From: Gordonia amarae NBRC 15530
GTDB taxonomy: Bacteria; Actinomycetota; Actinomycetes; Mycobacteriales; Mycobacteriaceae
Length of the DNA: 64,000 bases
Assembly (NCBI RefSeq): GCF_000241345.1
Contig: NZ_BAED01000048.1
Location: 1-64,000 of the forward strand
Direction: 5' to 3'
The notes beneath the pieces are model-generated. The model ran no database searches, was not told the DNA's origin, and saw only the letters and a list, made by a program, of their open reading frames with translations. Below, piece after piece: positions 1 to 8,808 of the stretch (the stretch's first letter is position 1; each line of letters begins with the position of its first letter). The position numbers and the translations under genes were made by a program.

Positions 1-819
1 GTGGCGTCCGGTGGAAAACCTTCTGGTGGAGACATTCTCGTGGGTGAATACGGCGACGACGCCGTCCATCACCTCGGCGGCGGAGGTGTCGACCGTCAGG
101 ATCTTGGCGTGCGCGTGCGGGGAGGTCGCCACCCGGATGACGTGCATCGGTGTGCCGAACGAGTCCGGGTCGACGTCGAAGGTGTACGGCTCGGTACCGG
201 TGACGACGCGGCGCGCGGCGGGCGGGGTGACCGAGGTGCCGACGGTTCCCGGTGCGGGCGCCCAGTTCTGGGGCGGCGCGATCTGTGCGGGTGGGCAGTG
301 CCGGCCGGTGTCGCCGCCGGCCGCGGCATCGCCTGATGTGGGATTGATGACGTGCGGTGCGCACGCGTAGCCGCACGAATCCGCTTGTCCTGTCACCGCA
401 TTGCTGATCGCGGTCCGGATCGAGCGGTAACCCGTGCAGCGGCACAGATTGCCCTTCATCTTGCGGGGCAGGTGTTCGATGTCGTCGGGTGCGAGGGTGG
501 AGGCGGTGACGATCATCCCGGCCGTGCAGAAGCCGCACTGGAAACCGAAATGCTCGACGAAGGACTGCTGCACCGGGTGTAGATCGTCGGGGGTACCCAG
601 TCCGGAAACCGTTGTCACCGATAGTCCGTCGATGCGCTGGGCGGGAAAGATGCACGAATGCACCGGGTTTCCGTCCACCAGGACTGAGCAGGCGCCGCAG
701 TCACCGGCGTCGCAGCCTTTCTTGACCTCCATATGCCCGTTGTCGCGCAGGAAGGTCCGCAGGCACTGGCCGGGGGCCGGGTCGGCCTCGATGGGTTGGT
801 CGTTGACGATGAATTTCAT
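1..819 (-). CDS. Xanthine dehydrogenase-type protein: [2Fe-2S] domain fused to molybdopterin domain (partial)
   Basis: The gene starts at an ATG with a GGAGG ribosome site and runs off the left edge, so only the first 273 residues are present. Residues 1–75 form a plant-type [2Fe-2S] fold with C36, C41, C44 and C56. Residues 85–135 form the second, helical cluster domain with C95, C98, C126 and C128 (CGFC and CRCTGY motifs). After a Pro/Ala-rich linker near 165–205 the sequence resembles the beginning of the molybdopterin-binding subunit (TSPHAHAKI). The family oxidises hypoxanthine and xanthine to urate in the cytoplasm. The FAD subunit is a separate upstream gene, so the Fe-S and molybdenum parts are fused here rather than the more usual Fe-S plus FAD. 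The substrate is inferred from the purine genes nearby; another purine or aldehyde hydroxylase is possible. Confidence 0.85.
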   Translation of the reverse strand, partial: MKFIVNDQPIEADPAPGQCLRTFLRDNGHMEVKKGCDAGDCGACSVLVDGNPVHSCIFPAQRIDGLSVTTVSGLGTPDDLHPVQQSFVEHFGFQCGFCTAGMIVTASTLAPDDIEHLPRKMKGNLCRCTGYRSIRTAISNAVTGQADSCGYACAPHVINPTSGDAAAGGDTGRHCPPAQIAPPQNWAPAPGTVGTSVTPPAARRVVTGTEPYTFDVDPDSFGTPMHVIRVATSPHAHAKILTVDTSAAEVMDGVVAVFTHENVSTRRFSTGRH

Positions 820-864
820 GGAAGCCTCCACATCGTGGTGACTGATTCGCCCCTGGCCAATACC

Positions 865-980
865 GCTGGTTGAGGTGCGAGGAGCGCAAGCGACGAGCCT
901 CGAAACCTCGTGAGATGGCATTGTCGGCTCACGAGGTTTCGAGGCTCATCGCCTAGCGGCTCTTCGCACCTCAACCAGCG
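865..980. repeat. Palindromic intergenic repeat, family R1, complete copy
   Basis: Two arms of about 50 bp (865–914 and 928–980) are inverted copies of each other with roughly 85% match. The outer ends read CGCTGGTTGAGGTGCGA and the inner ends GCCTCGAAACCTCGTGAG. It lies inside the purine operon, between the FAD-subunit gene and the Fe-S/molybdenum gene. RNA from it could form a long hairpin and reduce downstream expression. Related copies lie at 3354–3441 and 13532–13644. Confidence 0.85.
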
Positions 981-1005
981 TGGGGGAGAGGGAGTGCGCT
1001 GTCGA

Positions 1006-1815
1006 TCAGACATCGGCCAACTCGGTTCGGATCTGTTCGGCGAGAACGGCGCTGACGCCACGGCGCCAGTCTGCGGAGCCGAGGGGGTCGGTGTAATAGC
1101 CGTCGGCCGATTCGATGTCGCGGAGCAGAGTGCCGGCGTCGGGAATGGCGGGATAGCGCAGGACGGTGGGCCGCAGGGTGGCGGCGGTGATGCCCGTGAC
1201 GAAACAGCCGTCGGAATCGACGCGGGCGGTGACCACCGCACCCGAGCGGCCGAGTTCGGCCAGCGCGATCTTGCGGAAGCCGGTCCGGGACTGCAGGGCG
1301 TGCGCGGGGATGTCCATGGCGCGCAACACCTCCCCGGGGGCGAGGGTGTTGGTGCCGTTGCCGGTGACGAATGTTTCGACCGGCTCGCGGCGGTCGGTGC
1401 CGTCGGGACACCAGATGTGCGCCACCGCATCGAGCCCCGCCATCAGTGACACCATCGACGCCGCCGCGAACGACCGGCACACATTGCCGCCGACCGTGGC
1501 CACGTGCTGGATCTTGAACGAGGCGAGCAGGGCGTCGGCGCACTGGGCGAACAGCCGTTGCGCGGGCCATTCCGGGCGCAGAGGGAGCGTGGCCAGCGAC
1601 GAGATGGTGGCGGTGGCCGCCACCCGCAGACCGCCGTCGGGCAGTTCTTCATAAGCGGGCCAGTCGATCCCGGAGATGTCGACAATGCCCGTCGAGGCGA
1701 CCTGGGGCTCGCTGAAAAACCACGTGCCGCCGGCCACGAAGGACTCGCCGCGGGCGAGAATCAACTCGTCGCGGGTGCGGGCATGCCGGTAGCCGGTGAT
1801 GGTGTTCAGGTCCAT
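1006..1815 (-). CDS. FAD-binding medium subunit of a molybdenum hydroxylase
   Basis: This 269-residue protein matches the FAD-binding subunit of xanthine dehydrogenase and CO-dehydrogenase-type enzymes, which passes electrons from the Fe-S clusters to FAD and an acceptor. The FAD-binding fold occupies the N-terminal part, including GGTWFF near residue 30 and the VGGNVC segment near residue 105. A C-terminal CO_deh_flav_C-like domain follows. The start was chosen because its ATG overlaps the stop of the upstream deaminase gene by one base (TGATG), implying translational coupling. The molybdenum gene lies downstream after a gap of 186 bases containing an R1 palindrome. Function as part of a purine hydroxylase is inferred from this arrangement. 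Confidence 0.85.
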   Translation of the reverse strand: MDLNTITGYRHARTRDELILARGESFVAGGTWFFSEPQVASTGIVDISGIDWPAYEELPDGGLRVAATATISSLATLPLRPEWPAQRLFAQCADALLASFKIQHVATVGGNVCRSFAAASMVSLMAGLDAVAHIWCPDGTDRREPVETFVTGNGTNTLAPGEVLRAMDIPAHALQSRTGFRKIALAELGRSGAVVTARVDSDGCFVTGITAATLRPTVLRYPAIPDAGTLLRDIESADGYYTDPLGSADWRRGVSAVLAEQIRTELADV

Positions 1816-3191
1816 CAGCGGCCCGCCTTCTCCAGGAGCCTGCGGTGTTCGGCTCGCGTCTTCTCCGCCACGGTGGCGGCGTTCACCGTCAGTATCGTCG
1901 CATTGTCGACGACGCGCCGCCCGTTGATCCACGACCCGCGGATCGGTGGCTGGGCGCCCAAGACCAGGGCGGCCACCGGATCGTCGATGTCGCTGTGCGC
2001 GACCGTGGTCAGGTCCCACAGCACCAGGTCTGCGAGCTTGCCGGGTTCGACGGATCCGATCTCGTCCTGCCGGCCGAGGACCCGGGCACCGCCGAGGGTG
2101 GCGAGGTCGATGGCGGTGCGGGTGGTGAGCGCGGTCGGTCCGCCCTTGGCCCGGGCCATGAGCACCGCCTGGTGGGCCTCCTCCAGCAGCCGGCACGACT
2201 CGTTGGACGCCGCGCCGTCGACACCGAGGCCGACCGGCACGCCGGCGGTCACCAGGTCGCGGGTGCGGCAGATCCGGTTGCCCAGCCGGGCGTTGGAGGT
2301 GGGACAGTGCGCCACACCGGTGGAAGTGGCTGCCAGCCGGTGGATCTCGGGGTCGGAGAACTCGATGCCGTGGGCGAACCAGACGTCGTCGCCCACCCAG
2401 CCGACGGACTCCATGTACTCCAGCGGGGTGGCGCCGAAATGCTCAGCGCAGTAAGTGTTCTCGTCCGGGGACTCGGCCAGGTGCGTGTGCATCCGGACGC
2501 CGAGTTGACGTGCGAGCGTGGCTGATTCGCGCAGCAGGTCGGTGGTGACGGAGAACGGGGAGCACGGGGCGAGCCCGATGCGCAGCATCGAGTCGGTGGC
2601 CGGATCGTGCCAGCGGTCCACCGCATCCGTACTGGCGGTGAGGATTTCGTCGATGGTTTGCACCACGGAATCCGGCGGCAGGCCGCCGTCCTTCTCCGAC
2701 AGATCCATCGACCCGCGCGTCGGATGAAAACGCACCCCGACGGTCTGCGCGGCCAGGATCTCGGCGGCCAGCAGATCCCCGCCCTCTTTCGGGAAGACGT
2801 AGTGATGATCGGTGGTGGTGGTGCACCCCGACAGCATCAGGTGGGTGAGTCCGCCCACCGCCGCGACGTTGACGGCCTGCTCGTCGATGCCCGCCCACAC
2901 CGGGTACAGGGTGGTCAGCCACTCGAAGAGCGTGTGGTCGGCGGCCAGGCCGCGGGTGATCCACTGGTACAGGTGGTGGTGGGTGTTGATCAGGCCCGGG
3001 GTCAGCACACAGCCGGTGCCGTCTACCCGGATGACGTCGTCGCCGAGGCCGGTGATCGCGGGATCGTCGGAGTCGGCGCCGACGGCGGTGATGGTGGTGC
3101 CGTCGACCAGTACCCAGCCACTGGGCAGTTCGCGGCGGTGTGCGTCGACGGTGACGATCGCGCACCCGGCGATCAGTGTTCGGGTACTCAC
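1815..3191 (-). CDS. Amidohydrolase, probable 8-oxoguanine deaminase
   Basis: The protein has 458 residues, typical of the AtzB/TrzN/guanine-deaminase branch of the amidohydrolase superfamily. Metal ligands are visible: the HxH pair at H71/H73 in NTHHHLYQ, then H237 in HTHLAE, H274 and D325 in GLGVDGAAS. Characterised 8-oxoguanine deaminases share this layout and produce urate from 8-oxoguanine. The gene heads an operon with the FAD subunit and the xanthine-dehydrogenase-type gene, which fits purine salvage or degradation. The GTG start is supported by a TAGCGT box seven bases upstream and no Shine–Dalgarno site, suggesting a leaderless mRNA. Guanine deaminase or hydroxyatrazine-type hydrolase activity cannot be excluded from sequence. 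Confidence 0.8.
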   Translation of the reverse strand: MSTRTLIAGCAIVTVDAHRRELPSGWVLVDGTTITAVGADSDDPAITGLGDDVIRVDGTGCVLTPGLINTHHHLYQWITRGLAADHTLFEWLTTLYPVWAGIDEQAVNVAAVGGLTHLMLSGCTTTTDHHYVFPKEGGDLLAAEILAAQTVGVRFHPTRGSMDLSEKDGGLPPDSVVQTIDEILTASTDAVDRWHDPATDSMLRIGLAPCSPFSVTTDLLRESATLARQLGVRMHTHLAESPDENTYCAEHFGATPLEYMESVGWVGDDVWFAHGIEFSDPEIHRLAATSTGVAHCPTSNARLGNRICRTRDLVTAGVPVGLGVDGAASNESCRLLEEAHQAVLMARAKGGPTALTTRTAIDLATLGGARVLGRQDEIGSVEPGKLADLVLWDLTTVAHSDIDDPVAALVLGAQPPIRGSWINGRRVVDNATILTVNAATVAEKTRAEHRRLLEKAGR

Positions 3192-3198
3192 CCGCGTG

Positions 3199-3204
3199 AC
3201 GCTA
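3199..3204 (-). promoter_or_regulatory. -10 box of leaderless promoter for the amidohydrolase gene
   Basis: TAGCGT lies seven bases before the GTG at 3191, placing the transcription start at or next to the start codon. No Shine–Dalgarno sequence lies between them. Confidence 0.45.
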
Positions 3205-3271
3205 CGACTGGCGGGTTACAGCCATATTTCGGTTGTTTGTCGACGGTGGTGGTGCGGTCATGCGATTGTCT

Positions 3272-3331
3272 CGCCGGACCCTTCGAGACGCTCGCTCGTT
3301 CCTCGCGTCGCCCTCAGGGATCAAGAAGGGG
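3272..3331 (+). repeat. Intergenic repeat family R2, copy 1
   Basis: A 60-bp element beginning CGCCGGACCCTTCG and containing CTCAGGGATCAA. An inverted copy with about 84% identity lies at 61476–61534, 58 kb away. Neither lies in a real gene. Confidence 0.75.
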
Positions 3332-3353
3332 CCGGCGTGGGGTGGTTGCGGAT

Positions 3354-3441
3354 CCGGTGAGACGACGGTGTCGGTGAACCTTCGCCGGTTGAGGTGCGAG
3401 CTTGCGAGCCTCGAAACCCGGTGAGACGACGGTGTCGGTGA
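3354..3441. repeat. Degenerate R1 repeat with a 24-bp direct repeat
   Basis: Bases 3383–3425 match the left arm of the R1 element (GGTTGAGGTGCGAG then GCCTCGAAACC). The loop sequence following it, CCGGTGAGACGACGG and onward for 24 bp, occurs at 3418–3441 and again at 3354–3377. The right arm is missing; the prpR stop codon lies at this position. The whole 3192–3447 gap holds only R1 and R2 repeat material and the amidohydrolase promoter. Confidence 0.75.
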
Positions 3442-3447
3442 GTGGGG

Positions 3448-4884
3448 TCATGCCGGATCCGGGCGGTAGGGGATGGAGTCGGCGATGGCGGCGTCGACGT
3501 GGATGGAGCGGCCGAGCTGGGGGAAGGCGCGTTGGGGGCAGGCGGGGCGGTCGCACACCTTGCAGCCGGCGCCGATGGGGACGGTGGTGCGGGCGTCGGT
3601 GAGGTCGACGCCGGTGGAGTAGACGAGCTTGTGGGCGTGGGCGATGTCGCAGCCGAGGCCGATGGCGAAACTCTTGCGCGGGGTGAGGTGGCCGACGCCT
3701 TCGTCGGTGGTGCGGGCCAGCCAGAAATAGGAGCGGCCGTCGGGCATCTGCGAGGTCTGGGTGACGATGCGGCCCGGGGTGGTGAAGGCATCATGGACCA
3801 CCCACAGCGGGCAGTTGCCGCCGACGCGGGAGAAGTGAAAGGCGGTGGCGCTCTGCCGTTTCGAGATGTTCCCGGCCCGGTCGGTGCGGACGAAGATGAA
3901 CGGGATGCCACGGTTGGACGGGCGCTGCAGCGTCGACAGCCGGTGACACACGGTCTCGAAGCCCACCTGAAAGCCCAGACTCAGTAGCTCGATGTCGTAG
4001 GAGTTGGCCTCGGCGGCCCGCAGGAACCGGCCGTACGGCAGCACCAGTGCACCGGCGAAATAGTTGGCCAGGCCGATCCGGGCGACGGGAACCGACTCGG
4101 CACTGAGGTTTTCGGCGTCGGCGAGAATGTCGTCGACGGTGCCGGACCGGGTGAGGAAGGCGAGCTGGGTGGCCAGCTGGAAGGCGCGCTGGCCTGCGGT
4201 GAGCCTGCCCGCCAGATACACGGTGTTGGTGGCGGTGTCGAAGCGTCGTTTGGGGGTGATGCCCGCGGTGATCGGATCGGGGTCGTGGGTGATCGACACC
4301 CCGATGCCGAACTCGTCGGCCAGCACCCGGGCGAGCTGAAGGTCAAGACCGCCGATGGACAGGCCGTGCGAGTCGAAGAACTGCTCGGCGGCCACGTCGA
4401 GGACGTCGATGTAGTTCTTGCGGTCGTAGAAGAAGTCGCGCACCTCCTCGAACGGCATCGGGGTGCGCGGTCCGGCGGCTTCGGCCGGGAGGCCGGCGAA
4501 CTCGGTCCGATAGGACTCGACCTCGGCGGTCAGTGTGGTCAACCTGCGGTGCAGCGCGACGAGCGTCTGGCCCACGGTCGGCATCCGGGACACCAGTTCG
4601 GTGATCTCCGAACGGGACACATCGCCGGATTCCGAATGTGCGGTCAGGGCGTCCGACAGATCGGCGACGAGCCGGGCATCGGGGTCGGCGGCGAAGTAGT
4701 CGGCGCCCAGATCGAACTCGCGGGTGAGAGTGAGCAGGACCGGGACGGTGATGGGCCGCTGGTCGTTCTCCAGCTGATTGACATAGCTCGTGGACAGCTC
4801 GATTTGCCGGGCCAGGGCCGCCTGGGAGAGGCCGCGTTCGTCCCGCAGACGACGAAGACGCGCACCCACGAACAGCTTGGCCAT
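3448..4884 (-). CDS. prpR: PrpR/RamB-family regulator of the methylcitrate cycle
   Basis: This 478-residue protein begins with an HTH_3 (Xre-type) DNA-binding domain at residues 3–58, with a recognition helix around STSYVNQLE. A long middle region resembles the IrrE/ImmA-like and short-chain-fatty-acid sensor domain of the family. Near the C-terminus C441, C444 and C449 plus an upstream Cys in GGNCPLW match the four-Cys set that in M. tuberculosis PrpR is reported to hold an Fe-S cluster. Homologues activate prpDC during growth on propionate or cholesterol. It is divergent from prpD, which supports this assignment over RamB. The ATG at 4884 was chosen because TATGCT lies seven bases upstream and family members start with MAK-FVG. 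In-frame ATGs further upstream are less likely. Confidence 0.9.
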   Translation of the reverse strand: MAKLFVGARLRRLRDERGLSQAALARQIELSTSYVNQLENDQRPITVPVLLTLTREFDLGADYFAADPDARLVADLSDALTAHSESGDVSRSEITELVSRMPTVGQTLVALHRRLTTLTAEVESYRTEFAGLPAEAAGPRTPMPFEEVRDFFYDRKNYIDVLDVAAEQFFDSHGLSIGGLDLQLARVLADEFGIGVSITHDPDPITAGITPKRRFDTATNTVYLAGRLTAGQRAFQLATQLAFLTRSGTVDDILADAENLSAESVPVARIGLANYFAGALVLPYGRFLRAAEANSYDIELLSLGFQVGFETVCHRLSTLQRPSNRGIPFIFVRTDRAGNISKRQSATAFHFSRVGGNCPLWVVHDAFTTPGRIVTQTSQMPDGRSYFWLARTTDEGVGHLTPRKSFAIGLGCDIAHAHKLVYSTGVDLTDARTTVPIGAGCKVCDRPACPQRAFPQLGRSIHVDAAIADSIPYRPDPA

Positions 4885-4891
4885 GGGAGTG

Positions 4892-4897
4892 AGCATA
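4892..4897 (-). promoter_or_regulatory. -10 box of prpR leaderless promoter
   Basis: TATGCT lies seven bases before the prpR ATG at 4884, with no ribosome site between. Confidence 0.45.
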
Positions 4898-4915
4898 ACC
4901 ATTCCGCTGTCCACA

Positions 4916-4928
4916 ATCTTCGCAAGAT
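4916..4928. promoter_or_regulatory. Candidate PrpR/RamB operator
   Basis: ATCTTCGCAAGAT is a palindrome with 5-bp arms and a 3-bp centre, in the divergent prpR–prpD intergenic region. It resembles the TTTGCAAA core described for RamB/PrpR sites. It overlaps the expected -35 region of prpR and sits about 76–88 bases upstream of the prpD start. Confidence 0.4.
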
Positions 4929-4991
4929 GAGGCGTAGGTATCCACAAAAATACGCATTGTCCAGGTCTTTTCTATTTGAGATCCCGGTGCG

Positions 4992-4997
4992 TACGGT
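4992..4997 (+). promoter_or_regulatory. -10 box of prpD leaderless promoter
   Basis: TACGGT lies six bases before the ATG at 5004. An in-frame GTG at 4998 directly abuts this box, so the ATG is the better start. Confidence 0.45.
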
Positions 4998-5003
4998 GTG
5001 GAC

Positions 5004-6515
5004 ATGATCACTCACACCGTCACCTCGCACCGCAGTTCGGACGAGTTTCCCAAGTCGGAACATCTCGCAAGCAAGATCGCGGCCATCGCCGTCGACCCCG
5101 TCGAGGTGCCCGCCGACACCGAGGCGATGATCATCAACCGCATCATCGACAACGCCTCGGTGAGCGCGGCGTCGGTGATCCGCCGGCCGGTCACCACCGC
5201 CCGCACCCAGGCCGTCGCCCACCCGGCCACCGCGGCCGGTGCCGGCGCGGGGGTGTTCGGTGTCGGTGGCACCTACTCGCCGGAGTGGGCGGCCTACGCC
5301 AACGGGGTGGCCGTGCGGGAGCTCGACTTCCACGACACCTTCCTGGCCGCCGAGTACTCGCATCCCGGCGACAACATCCCTGCCCTGGTGGCCGTCGGCC
5401 AGCACGTCGGCGCCTCGGGCGCCGACCTGATCCGTGGCCTGGCCACCGCCTACGAGGTGCAGATCGACCTGGTCAAGGGCATCTGCCTACACGAGCACAA
5501 GATCGACCACGTCGCCCACCTCGGGCCGTCGGTGGCCGCCGGCCTGGGTACCATGCTGGGCCTCGATCAGGAGACCATCTACCAGGCCATCGGGCAGGCG
5601 CTGCACCTGACCACCGCCACCCGGCAGTCACGTAAGGGCCTGATCTCCAGCTGGAAGGCCTACGCCCCGGCGTGGGCGGGCAAGGTGGCCGTCGAGGCCG
5701 TCGACCGGGCGATGCGTGGTGAGGGGTCACCGTCGCCGATCTGGGAGGGCGAGGACGGTGTGATCGCGTGGCTGCTCAGCGGCCCCGACGCCCGGTACAC
5801 GGTGCCGCTGCCCGGCCCCGGCGAGGCCAAGCGCGCCATCCTCGACAGCTACACCAAGGAACACTCGGCCGAATACCAGAGCCAGGCACCCATCGACCTC
5901 GCCCGCCGGATGCGGGAGAAGATCTCCGACTTCTCCACAATCGCGTCGATCGTCCTGCACACCAGCCACCACACCCATGTGGTCATCGGCAGCGGTTCGG
6001 GCGACCCGCAGAAGTTCGATCCCGACGCCAGCCGCGAAACGCTCGACCACTCGGTGCCCTACATCTTCGCCGTCGCGCTGCAGGACGGCACCTGGGATTC
6101 GGAACTTTCCTACGCCCCCGAGCGCGCGCACCGGCCCGACACCGTCGAACTGTGGCACAAGATCTCGACCGTCGAGGATCCGGAGTGGACCCGCCGCTAC
6201 CACTCGAATGACCCGGCCGAGAAGGCATTCGGCGCCCGCGCCGTCATCACGATGGACGATGGCGAGGTGATCACCGACGAACTGGCCGTCGCCGACGCCC
6301 ACCCGCTGGGTGCCCGCCCGTTCAGCCGCCCTCAGTACGTGGAGAAATTCACCGAGCTCGCCGACGGCGTCATCGAATCGGCCGAGCAGGACCGTTTCCT
6401 GTCGTTCGTCACCGACCTCGCCGCCAAGCCGGCCCGATCGCTCGGTGAGCTGAACATCGTTGTGCCGCAGACGTACCTGGACAAAGCACCCGCCATCGGC
6501 AAGGGGATCTTCTGA
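5004..6515 (+). CDS. prpD: 2-methylcitrate dehydratase
   Basis: The 503-residue product has the expected length and content of the MmgE/PrpD family, which dehydrates 2-methylcitrate to 2-methyl-cis-aconitate in the methylcitrate cycle. Recognisable stretches include the helical N-terminal core with RELDFHDTF near residue 110 and the conserved [14 protein letters not shown] segment near residue 165. It is the first gene of prpDBC, divergent from prpR. Its stop overlaps the prpB start (TGATG), so the two are probably translationally coupled. No SD site precedes the ATG, and the promoter box at 4992 suggests leaderless expression, probably activated by PrpR when propionyl-CoA accumulates. Confidence 0.95.
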   Translation: MITHTVTSHRSSDEFPKSEHLASKIAAIAVDPVEVPADTEAMIINRIIDNASVSAASVIRRPVTTARTQAVAHPATAAGAGAGVFGVGGTYSPEWAAYANGVAVRELDFHDTFLAAEYSHPGDNIPALVAVGQHVGASGADLIRGLATAYEVQIDLVKGICLHEHKIDHVAHLGPSVAAGLGTMLGLDQETIYQAIGQALHLTTATRQSRKGLISSWKAYAPAWAGKVAVEAVDRAMRGEGSPSPIWEGEDGVIAWLLSGPDARYTVPLPGPGEAKRAILDSYTKEHSAEYQSQAPIDLARRMREKISDFSTIASIVLHTSHHTHVVIGSGSGDPQKFDPDASRETLDHSVPYIFAVALQDGTWDSELSYAPERAHRPDTVELWHKISTVEDPEWTRRYHSNDPAEKAFGARAVITMDDGEVITDELAVADAHPLGARPFSRPQYVEKFTELADGVIESAEQDRFLSFVTDLAAKPARSLGELNIVVPQTYLDKAPAIGKGIF

Positions 6516-7426
6516 TGTCGCTGTTCTCCTCCGGCGTCTCCGACACCGCCAAACGCACGGCGCTGCGCGCTGGTCTGACCTCGGGTGAACTGCAACGCTG
6601 GCCCGGGGCGTTCTCGCCGCTGGCGGCAAAGCTGATCGCCGACATCGGTTTCGACGGCGTGTACGTCTCCGGCGCGGTGCTCGCCGCCGATCTGGGCCTG
6701 CCCGACATCGGTCTCACCACGCTCAGTGAGGTCACTACGCGGGCCGGATCCATCGCCCGGGCAACGGATCTGCCGACGCTGGCCGATGCCGACACCGGCT
6801 TCGGGGAACCGATGAGCGCGGCCCGGACCGTCGCGGCGCTCGAGGACGCGGGTCTGGCGGGCCTGCACCTGGAGGATCAGGTCAACCCCAAACGCTGCGG
6901 CCACCTCGACGGCAAGGACGTGGTGCCCACCGAGGTGATGCTCAAGCGGCTGCGGGCAGCGGTAGCGGCCAGGCGGGACCCGGACTTCGTGATCTGTGCC
7001 CGCACCGACGCGCGCGGCATCGAAGGATTCGATGCCGCGGTCGATCGGGCCAAGGCCTACGCCGATGCCGGTGCGGACCTGATCTTCACCGAGGCCCTCA
7101 CCGACCTCGGTGAATTCGAGAAGTTCCGCAAGGCTGTGGATGTGCCGCTGCTGGCGAACATGACCGAGTTCGGCAAATCCGAACTCATCACCGCCGGCCA
7201 GTTGCGGGACGTGGGGTACAACGTCGTGATCTACCCGGTGACCACCCTGCGGATCGCGATGGGGGCGGTCGAGTCGGGGCTGCGGGAAATCCTCACGGAG
7301 GGAACGCAGGCCGGCCTGCTCGACGGAATGCAGCACCGCAGTCGGCTGTACGAGCTGCTGCGGTACGCCGAGTACAACGATTTCGATTCCGAACTGTTCA
7401 ATTTCACGCTCGCCGATGGGGCTTAG
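6515..7426 (+). CDS. prpB: 2-methylisocitrate lyase
   Basis: The 303-residue protein belongs to the isocitrate lyase/PEP mutase superfamily. It cleaves 2-methylisocitrate to pyruvate and succinate. Visible landmarks are the substrate loop GVYVSGAV near residue 48, the Mg-binding DADTGFGEP at 91–99 (D91, D93) and the catalytic KRCGH at 126–130, with the Cys expected for a true lyase. Length matches the family. The ATG shares one base with the prpD stop, placing it second in the prpDBC operon. A 102-base gap follows before prpC. Confidence 0.95.
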   Translation: MSLFSSGVSDTAKRTALRAGLTSGELQRWPGAFSPLAAKLIADIGFDGVYVSGAVLAADLGLPDIGLTTLSEVTTRAGSIARATDLPTLADADTGFGEPMSAARTVAALEDAGLAGLHLEDQVNPKRCGHLDGKDVVPTEVMLKRLRAAVAARRDPDFVICARTDARGIEGFDAAVDRAKAYADAGADLIFTEALTDLGEFEKFRKAVDVPLLANMTEFGKSELITAGQLRDVGYNVVIYPVTTLRIAMGAVESGLREILTEGTQAGLLDGMQHRSRLYELLRYAEYNDFDSELFNFTLADGA

Positions 7427-7528
7427 TACGTAATACAAGCGGTCCACCGCACCTCACACCTCAACCGACTGGGGTGGGCGACTTCCCCGCTGGAACGGGA
7501 AACGACATCACATTTCAAGGAGGTAATC

Positions 7529-8662
7529 ATGAGTGCACCCACCACCGATCAACCGACCATCTACAAGGGGCTCGCGGGGGTGGTCGTCGACAAGACGGCC
7601 ATCTCCAAGGTTGTGCCCGAGACCAATTCGCTGACCTACCGCGGGTACGCGGTGCAGGAGCTGGCGCAGCACTGCTCGTTCGAGCAGGTGGCCTACCTGC
7701 TGTGGAACGGGGAGCTGCCCACCGACGTGCAGCTCGCCGACTTCAGCCGGCGGGAACGCGCCAATCGCCGGCTCGACCGCACGGCGGCGTCGATCCTGGC
7801 GAAGGTTCCCGAGACCTGCCACCCGATGGACGTGGTGCGTACCGCGATCTCGTTCCTCGGTGCGGAGGACCCGGCCGCCGAGGACCCGAGCCCGCAGGCC
7901 ACTCAGGCGAAGGCGTTGCGGATGCTCGCGGTGCTGCCGACCATCGTCGCCGCCGACATGCGGCGGCGGCGCGGGCTCGACCCGATTGCCCCGCATCACG
8001 GGCTCGGTTACTCGGAGAACTTCCTCACCATGGTGTTCGGGGAGGTTCCCGATCCGGTGATCGTGAAAGCATTCGAGAAGTCGATGGTGCTGTACGCCGA
8101 ACACAGCTTCAACGCCTCGACGTTCGCGGCGCGGGTGGTCACCTCGACGCAGTCGGATATGTACAGCGCGGTCACCGCTGCGATCGGTGCCCTCAAGGGC
8201 AGTCTGCACGGCGGCGCCAACGAGGCCGTGATGCACGACATGATCGACATCGACCGCCCCGAACGTGCCCGCGACTGGCTGACCGCCAAGCTCGACGCCA
8301 AGGAGAAGGTGATGGGCTTCGGGCATCGCGTCTACAAGAACGGCGATTCGCGGGTGCCCACGATGCGCCAGGCATTGCAAGAGGTGTCGGCGCACGTGGG
8401 TGAGGACAAGTGGATGACGATCTACGCCGAGCTCGAGGACGAGATGTTCACCCGCACCGGGATCAAGCCGAACCTCGATTTCCCGACCGGCCCGGCGTAC
8501 TTCCTGATGGGCTTCGACATCCCCGCGTTCACGCCGGTCTTCGTGATGAGCCGCATCACCGGATGGACTGCGCACATCGCCGAACAGGCCGCCTCCAACG
8601 CCCTCATCCGGCCCCTCAGCGCATACGACGGTCCTGCTCAACGGCCGATTCTTGTGCGGTAG
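7529..8662 (+). CDS. prpC: 2-methylcitrate synthase
   Basis: The protein has 377 residues and the citrate synthase fold. Catalytic residues are seen at H227 (SLHGGANE), H266 (GFGHRVY) and D318 (DFPTGPAY), with another conserved His in AEHSFNAST near 192. The short length without an N-terminal extension and its place after prpD-prpB indicate condensation of propionyl-CoA with oxaloacetate, although such enzymes often also accept acetyl-CoA. A very strong AAGGAGGT site sits five bases before the ATG. The 102-base gap before the gene carries a possible relic of an R1 repeat end (ACACCTCAACC near 7456). Pyruvate carboxylase follows 146 bases downstream. Confidence 0.94.
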   Translation: MSAPTTDQPTIYKGLAGVVVDKTAISKVVPETNSLTYRGYAVQELAQHCSFEQVAYLLWNGELPTDVQLADFSRRERANRRLDRTAASILAKVPETCHPMDVVRTAISFLGAEDPAAEDPSPQATQAKALRMLAVLPTIVAADMRRRRGLDPIAPHHGLGYSENFLTMVFGEVPDPVIVKAFEKSMVLYAEHSFNASTFAARVVTSTQSDMYSAVTAAIGALKGSLHGGANEAVMHDMIDIDRPERARDWLTAKLDAKEKVMGFGHRVYKNGDSRVPTMRQALQEVSAHVGEDKWMTIYAELEDEMFTRTGIKPNLDFPTGPAYFLMGFDIPAFTPVFVMSRITGWTAHIAEQAASNALIRPLSAYDGPAQRPILVR

Positions 8663-8808
8663 GTCACGATATACTGACGCGGCCATCGGCGGTGCGTACC
8701 GTATTGCGCGCAACGTCAGCCCGGTGAGTTCCCAGGGCCTCACAACTGCATGAAAATGGTTGTGAGGACTTGTTTCTCACGTCTTAATGACAAACAGAGA
8801 GTGTGCTC

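Noticed and set aside
7440..7475. A fourth R1 repeat copy between prpB and prpC
   Set aside because: Only about 16 bases of one arm end are recognisable; too short to call an element.
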